From the NCBI GenBank assembly GCA_902592345.1, contig CACJEE010000005.1:1-59485 (forward strand): a stretch of DNA of 59,485 bases. Direction: 5' to 3'. A model generated the notes under the pieces. The model was not told the origin of the DNA. It was given only the letters and a program-made list of their open reading frames with translations, and searched no databases. Every line of letters begins with the position of its first letter. Positions within the stretch are counted from its first letter, which is position 1. Both the position numbers and the translations under genes were made by a program. This stretch comes from an uncultured Alphaproteobacteria bacterium. GTDB lineage: Bacteria; Pseudomonadota; Alphaproteobacteria; HIMB59; GCA-002718135. Positions 56,698 through 59,485 of this stretch are shown in pieces.

Positions 56698-57612
56698 ATG
56701 AATAAATTATCAATTTTGGGTATCTTTGTTGCTGACCTTGCTTTTTTTGGAAAAATTCCGAAGGTTGGAGAAACAATCTTAGGAAAGGAATTTGTTGTAG
56801 GTCCAGGTGGCAAAGGGTCTAATCAGTCAGTAGCGGCTGGTAAGGCTGGTGCATCTGTTGAGTTTATAACTAAAATTGGCAATGATGATTATGGAAAAAT
56901 GGCATTAAACACATACAGAGAAACAAATGTAGGAATTAAAAATGTTTTTGAAAGTAATGATCATAGTACGGGAGTCGCAGCTATTTTATTAGATAAAGAG
57001 ACAGGCAGTAATGCAATTTCAGTAGTACCAGGAGCAGCAGGAGCTCTTACTATAGCTGATATAGACAATGCTAAAGATACTATTATTAATTCATCTATTT
57101 TCCTTACACAATTAGAAGCTCCAATGGATGTTGTTTGCTATGCTCTTAAAATGGCAAAAGAAAACAATGTTACAACAATTCTAAACCCTGCACCAGCAGC
57201 CAAATTAGATAAAGAAATTTTTCCTTTAATTGATTATTTTACACCAAATGAAACTGAAGCAAGTTTTTATATTGATGGAGAAATTAACACTGTTGAAGAT
57301 GCAAAAAAATATGCAACTCAAATTCTAGATCTTGGCATTAAAAATGCACTTATAACCTTAGGTGAAAAAGGAGTTTATTTTGCTAATAAAAATGCTAATC
57401 ACTTTGAGCCATCTTTAGATTTACAAAATAAGGTAGTGGATACATCAGGAGCCGGAGATGCTTTTAATGGCGCATTTGCAACTGCTTTGTGTGAAGGTCA
57501 ATCAGTTAATGAAGCAATAAAGTTTGCTAATTGCTATGCAGGTATATCTACAACTAGAATTGGTACTGCAAATTCAATGCCAAGTCGTGAGGAAATTGAT
57601 AAAATACTTTAA
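56698..57612 (+). CDS. PfkB family carbohydrate kinase 2 (ribokinase-like)
   Basis: A 304 aa ribokinase family member. The N-terminus LSILGIFVADLAFFGKIPKVGET, PGGKGSNQSVAAGKAGA, ITKIGNDDYG and the catalytic TSGAGDAFNGAF are all seen. The ATG at 56698 is preferred over the one at 56689 because TAGGA at 56685-56689 then has normal spacing. It lies at the end of the sugar operon. Fructose-, ribo- and deoxyribokinases all belong to this family; specificity is open. Confidence 0.9.
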   Translation: MNKLSILGIFVADLAFFGKIPKVGETILGKEFVVGPGGKGSNQSVAAGKAGASVEFITKIGNDDYGKMALNTYRETNVGIKNVFESNDHSTGVAAILLDKETGSNAISVVPGAAGALTIADIDNAKDTIINSSIFLTQLEAPMDVVCYALKMAKENNVTTILNPAPAAKLDKEIFPLIDYFTPNETEASFYIDGEINTVEDAKKYATQILDLGIKNALITLGEKGVYFANKNANHFEPSLDLQNKVVDTSGAGDAFNGAFATALCEGQSVNEAIKFANCYAGISTTRIGTANSMPSREEIDKIL

Positions 57613-57616
57613 TTAG

Positions 57617-57624
57617 TATAAAAT
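57617..57624 (+). promoter_or_regulatory. -10 element close to the 58-aa gene
   Basis: TATAAAAT ends 6 bases before the ATG at 57631, separated by AGATTT. It is the same arrangement as upstream of leuA and the LhgO-like gene, and it supports this short frame being a real, leaderless gene. Confidence 0.4.
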
Positions 57625-57630
57625 AGATTT

Positions 57631-57807
57631 ATGCAAGAATATCTTGAGAAATTACTTTATTTTTGGGCTGCAATTACTGGGATAGGCTTGGTTCTGGTCA
57701 TTGTTTATTGGGCTATTGCAACAATAATCTATGTTGCTTTCGTTTCCTTATTCATAGCAATTATTGCTGCAGCTTTTTATCAATTTTATTGGGTTAAAAG
57801 AAACTAA
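57631..57807 (+). CDS. 58-residue membrane protein of unknown function
   Basis: A short frame from ATG to TAA encodes 58 residues, starting MQEYLEKLLYFWAAI and ending FYQFYWVKRN. Almost all of residues 10-52 are hydrophobic, enough for two closely spaced membrane helices, with a basic end. The frame fills the entire gap between the PfkB kinase and the convergent HAD gene and stops on the base before the HAD stop codon. A -10 like sequence lies just upstream. No family is recognised. Confidence 0.6.
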   Translation: MQEYLEKLLYFWAAITGIGLVLVIVYWAIATIIYVAFVSLFIAIIAAAFYQFYWVKRN

Positions 57808-58587
57808 TTAATATCCAAGTAACTTTGGTAAGGCATTTATTGATTCTATTGTATAATTAGGTTGAGTAGGCTGCTTCAAATCTTTTTCTTGGAATTTCCC
57901 TGTCTTAACTTGAATCGCTTTTAGATTAGCATTTATTGATCCTTCAATATCAGAAGTAATATCATCACCTATCATTAAAATATTATCTTTTTTTATTTCT
58001 AAATCTTTAACTGCTAAGTCAAAAAAATTTTTCTCAGGCTTACCCATTAGAATTGATTTTTTCCCACTTGAATACTCTATTGCTTTTACAAAGGGGCCAA
58101 GATCAAGTGAAATTTTGCCATCACGCATACAATATTTATTTTGATGCAAAGCAATTAGTGCTGAATTTTCAAGATATACTAATTTAAATATCCTATCCAG
58201 TATCTCCCATTTAAAATTTTTGTATATATCTCCCATAATCACAACTTCAGGATTTTTTTGTGTAATTTCATAGTCATTAAATTCCTCAATAATTTCAACA
58301 TTAGTAACCAAAGCAATTTTCTTGACTCTATTATCTCTAAGATAATTTTTAGTAGCAATAATAGGTGTAAAAATTTCTTCTTCTTTAATATTAAAACCAA
58401 AATCTTGAAGTTTATTGAATATTAGTTTCCTTGGGGTAGTTGTAGTATTTGTTAAAAATCGTAATTTTAAATTATTTTTTCTCAATTCTTTAATGGCCTC
58501 AATAGATCCTGTAATTAATTTATTATCACTGTACAGAACTCCTTCTAAATCTATCAATAAACCTTTAACATCAGTAAATTCAGTCAT
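57808..58587 (-). CDS. HAD superfamily phosphatase, NagD/HDHD2-like
   Basis: A 259 aa HAD hydrolase of the class with a C2 cap. Motif I is GLLIDLEGVLY (nucleophile Asp 13, with Glu 15 in place of the usual second Asp). RFLTNTTTTPRK is the motif II region, MGKPEKNFFD the cap-core junction, and MIGDDITSDIEGS motif IV. It probably dephosphorylates a small metabolite. Whether it belongs to the neighbouring sugar pathway is uncertain, as it is on the opposite strand. Confidence 0.85.
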   Translation of the reverse strand: MTEFTDVKGLLIDLEGVLYSDNKLITGSIEAIKELRKNNLKLRFLTNTTTTPRKLIFNKLQDFGFNIKEEEIFTPIIATKNYLRDNRVKKIALVTNVEIIEEFNDYEITQKNPEVVIMGDIYKNFKWEILDRIFKLVYLENSALIALHQNKYCMRDGKISLDLGPFVKAIEYSSGKKSILMGKPEKNFFDLAVKDLEIKKDNILMIGDDITSDIEGSINANLKAIQVKTGKFQEKDLKQPTQPNYTIESINALPKLLGY

Positions 58588-58718
58588 ATGAACAATTATA
58601 ACATCTATAAGTTATTCAAATTTATTTTTAGTAAATATGATTGTTTCTTGCCAAAAAAATTAAATATTAAGAATCTTTAATATTTCAAATTCAAAACAAT
58701 AAAGTAAAAAGGAAATAT

Positions 58719-59485
58719 ATGGCAAAAAAATATATATTTTATGATCTAGAGACAACGGGAAGAGGAAAAAAAGAAAGCCCTAATGCATTTGGCACTACGC
58801 CTAAGTGGGAGCAAATAATGCAAATTGCAGCAATTGTAACAGATGAAAATTTTCAGGAAACAAACCAAAATATTAATGAATTTTGTCGACCACGTACTTC
58901 AATTATATCCCAGCCTGGTGCACTGTTAACTACACAAAATGGAATTAGGGAAGCACTTCATGCGAAACAATCTTCATATGAATTAATGAAAAAAATTAAT
59001 TCAACTTTTGATGAATGGAAAAAAGATGCGGAAGACCCAATTTTTATAGGTCATAATATTATTGATTTTGATGAGTCTGTTTTAGAATACAACTTATTTA
59101 ATAATTTATTTTTCCCCTATATTACAAGAAAGAGTAGAGGGGATACCTTAAGTCTAGCAAGAGCCTTATATGCGCTTAACCCAAGCAGTATGAAAACACC
59201 TTTAACTGCAAGAGGAAATCCAAGTTTTAAATTAGAGAAATTAGCAGAACTGAATAACCTGCCTATCGAATTTGCCCATGATGCGTTAAGTGATGTGAGA
59301 ACATCGATTGCATTAACTAAATTTATTCAACAAAGTGATAAAGATAACTGGGATCAACTTCAAATGTCGATGAATAAAGAAAAAGCTATTGATTATGTAA
59401 GCTCTAATAAAGGTTTTTGTTACATGACAAGTTTTGCAGGCAGAGTAAAACTGCAAGCACTATCCATGGTCTGTGAATCACAATA
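58719..59485 (+). CDS. sbcB: Exodeoxyribonuclease I (partial, 3' end outside window)
   Basis: The first 255 codons of an open frame that runs off the right edge. The DEDDh exonuclease motif I is FYDLETTGRG (Asp and Glu). FIGHNIIDFDESVLEYNLF is motif II, and FAHDALSDVRTSIAL contains the His and last Asp. FCRPRTSIISQPGALL and the C-terminal start of the SH3-like domain fit ExoI, which degrades single-stranded DNA 3' to 5' in recombination and repair. AAAAAGGA (58706-58713) is the ribosome binding site. The 131-base gap before it holds a 9-bp AT-only inverted repeat (58662-58685). Confidence 0.9.
   Translation, partial: MAKKYIFYDLETTGRGKKESPNAFGTTPKWEQIMQIAAIVTDENFQETNQNINEFCRPRTSIISQPGALLTTQNGIREALHAKQSSYELMKKINSTFDEWKKDAEDPIFIGHNIIDFDESVLEYNLFNNLFFPYITRKSRGDTLSLARALYALNPSSMKTPLTARGNPSFKLEKLAELNNLPIEFAHDALSDVRTSIALTKFIQQSDKDNWDQLQMSMNKEKAIDYVSSNKGFCYMTSFAGRVKLQALSMVCESQ

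Overview
The window is an AT-rich (roughly 30% GC by eye), gene-dense stretch of an alphaproteobacterial chromosome. Short overlaps between genes, few Shine-Dalgarno sequences and tiny intergenic gaps point to a streamlined free-living, probably marine, lineage such as the SAR11/HIMB59/AEGEAN-169 types. The assignment to Alphaproteobacteria rests on the circularly permuted two-piece tmRNA gene, the dcw gene order, the FtsZ C-terminal peptide ([12 protein letters not shown]) and the alpha-type SspB. The genus is inference.

Layout. 1-8.1 kb: end of the division/cell-wall cluster (murG-murC-murB-ddl-ftsQ-ftsA-ftsZ-lpxC). 8.1-13.8 kb: fumC, gpmA, sspB, a sarcosine/dimethylglycine-dehydrogenase-like flavoprotein and a VTT-domain membrane protein. 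13.9-17.2 kb: accessory region downstream of ssrA. 17.3-24.3 kb: folA-thyA, mrp, hflKC, a DUF2065 gene, degP and miaA. 24.3-29.3 kb: ilvB-ilvH-ilvC-leuA. 29.3-38.4 kb: mreBCD-mrdA-rodA running without a break into livGFHM, closed by a bidirectional terminator against the convergent livJ-like gene. 39.7-45.1 kb: a LhgO-like oxidase, gpsA, deoC and an ALDH16-type two-domain aldehyde dehydrogenase. 45.2-57.6 kb: a carbohydrate module with a RbsD/FucU mutarotase, two-subunit transketolase, BtpA/SgcQ-like and M42/SgcX-like proteins, FGGY kinase, sugar ABC permeases, a Tat-exported binding protein, a TIM-barrel isomerase and two PfkB kinases. 57.6-59.5 kb: a small membrane protein, a HAD phosphatase and the start of sbcB.

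The most unusual signal is at 13.9-17.0 kb. The 3' end of the ssrA coding piece (GCGTTCTGTTGCC on the + strand) recurs, in the same orientation and increasingly degenerate, at about 16.43, 15.98, 15.53, 14.74 and 14.66 kb. Almost every interval between copies holds exactly one short, unrelated gene (VanZ-like, secreted hypothetical, rhodanese, FkbM methyltransferase, class I methyltransferase). This looks like a cassette-like array made by serial insertion at the tmRNA 3' end. No recombinase is visible in the window.

The 45-57.6 kb module appears to import a sugar, mutarotate and isomerise it, phosphorylate it and split it with a dedicated two-subunit transketolase. DeoC plus ALDH16 would handle deoxyribose phosphate and acetaldehyde. 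The substrate cannot be read from sequence; an apiose-type branched pentose is one hypothesis. The transporter lacks its own ATPase gene here.
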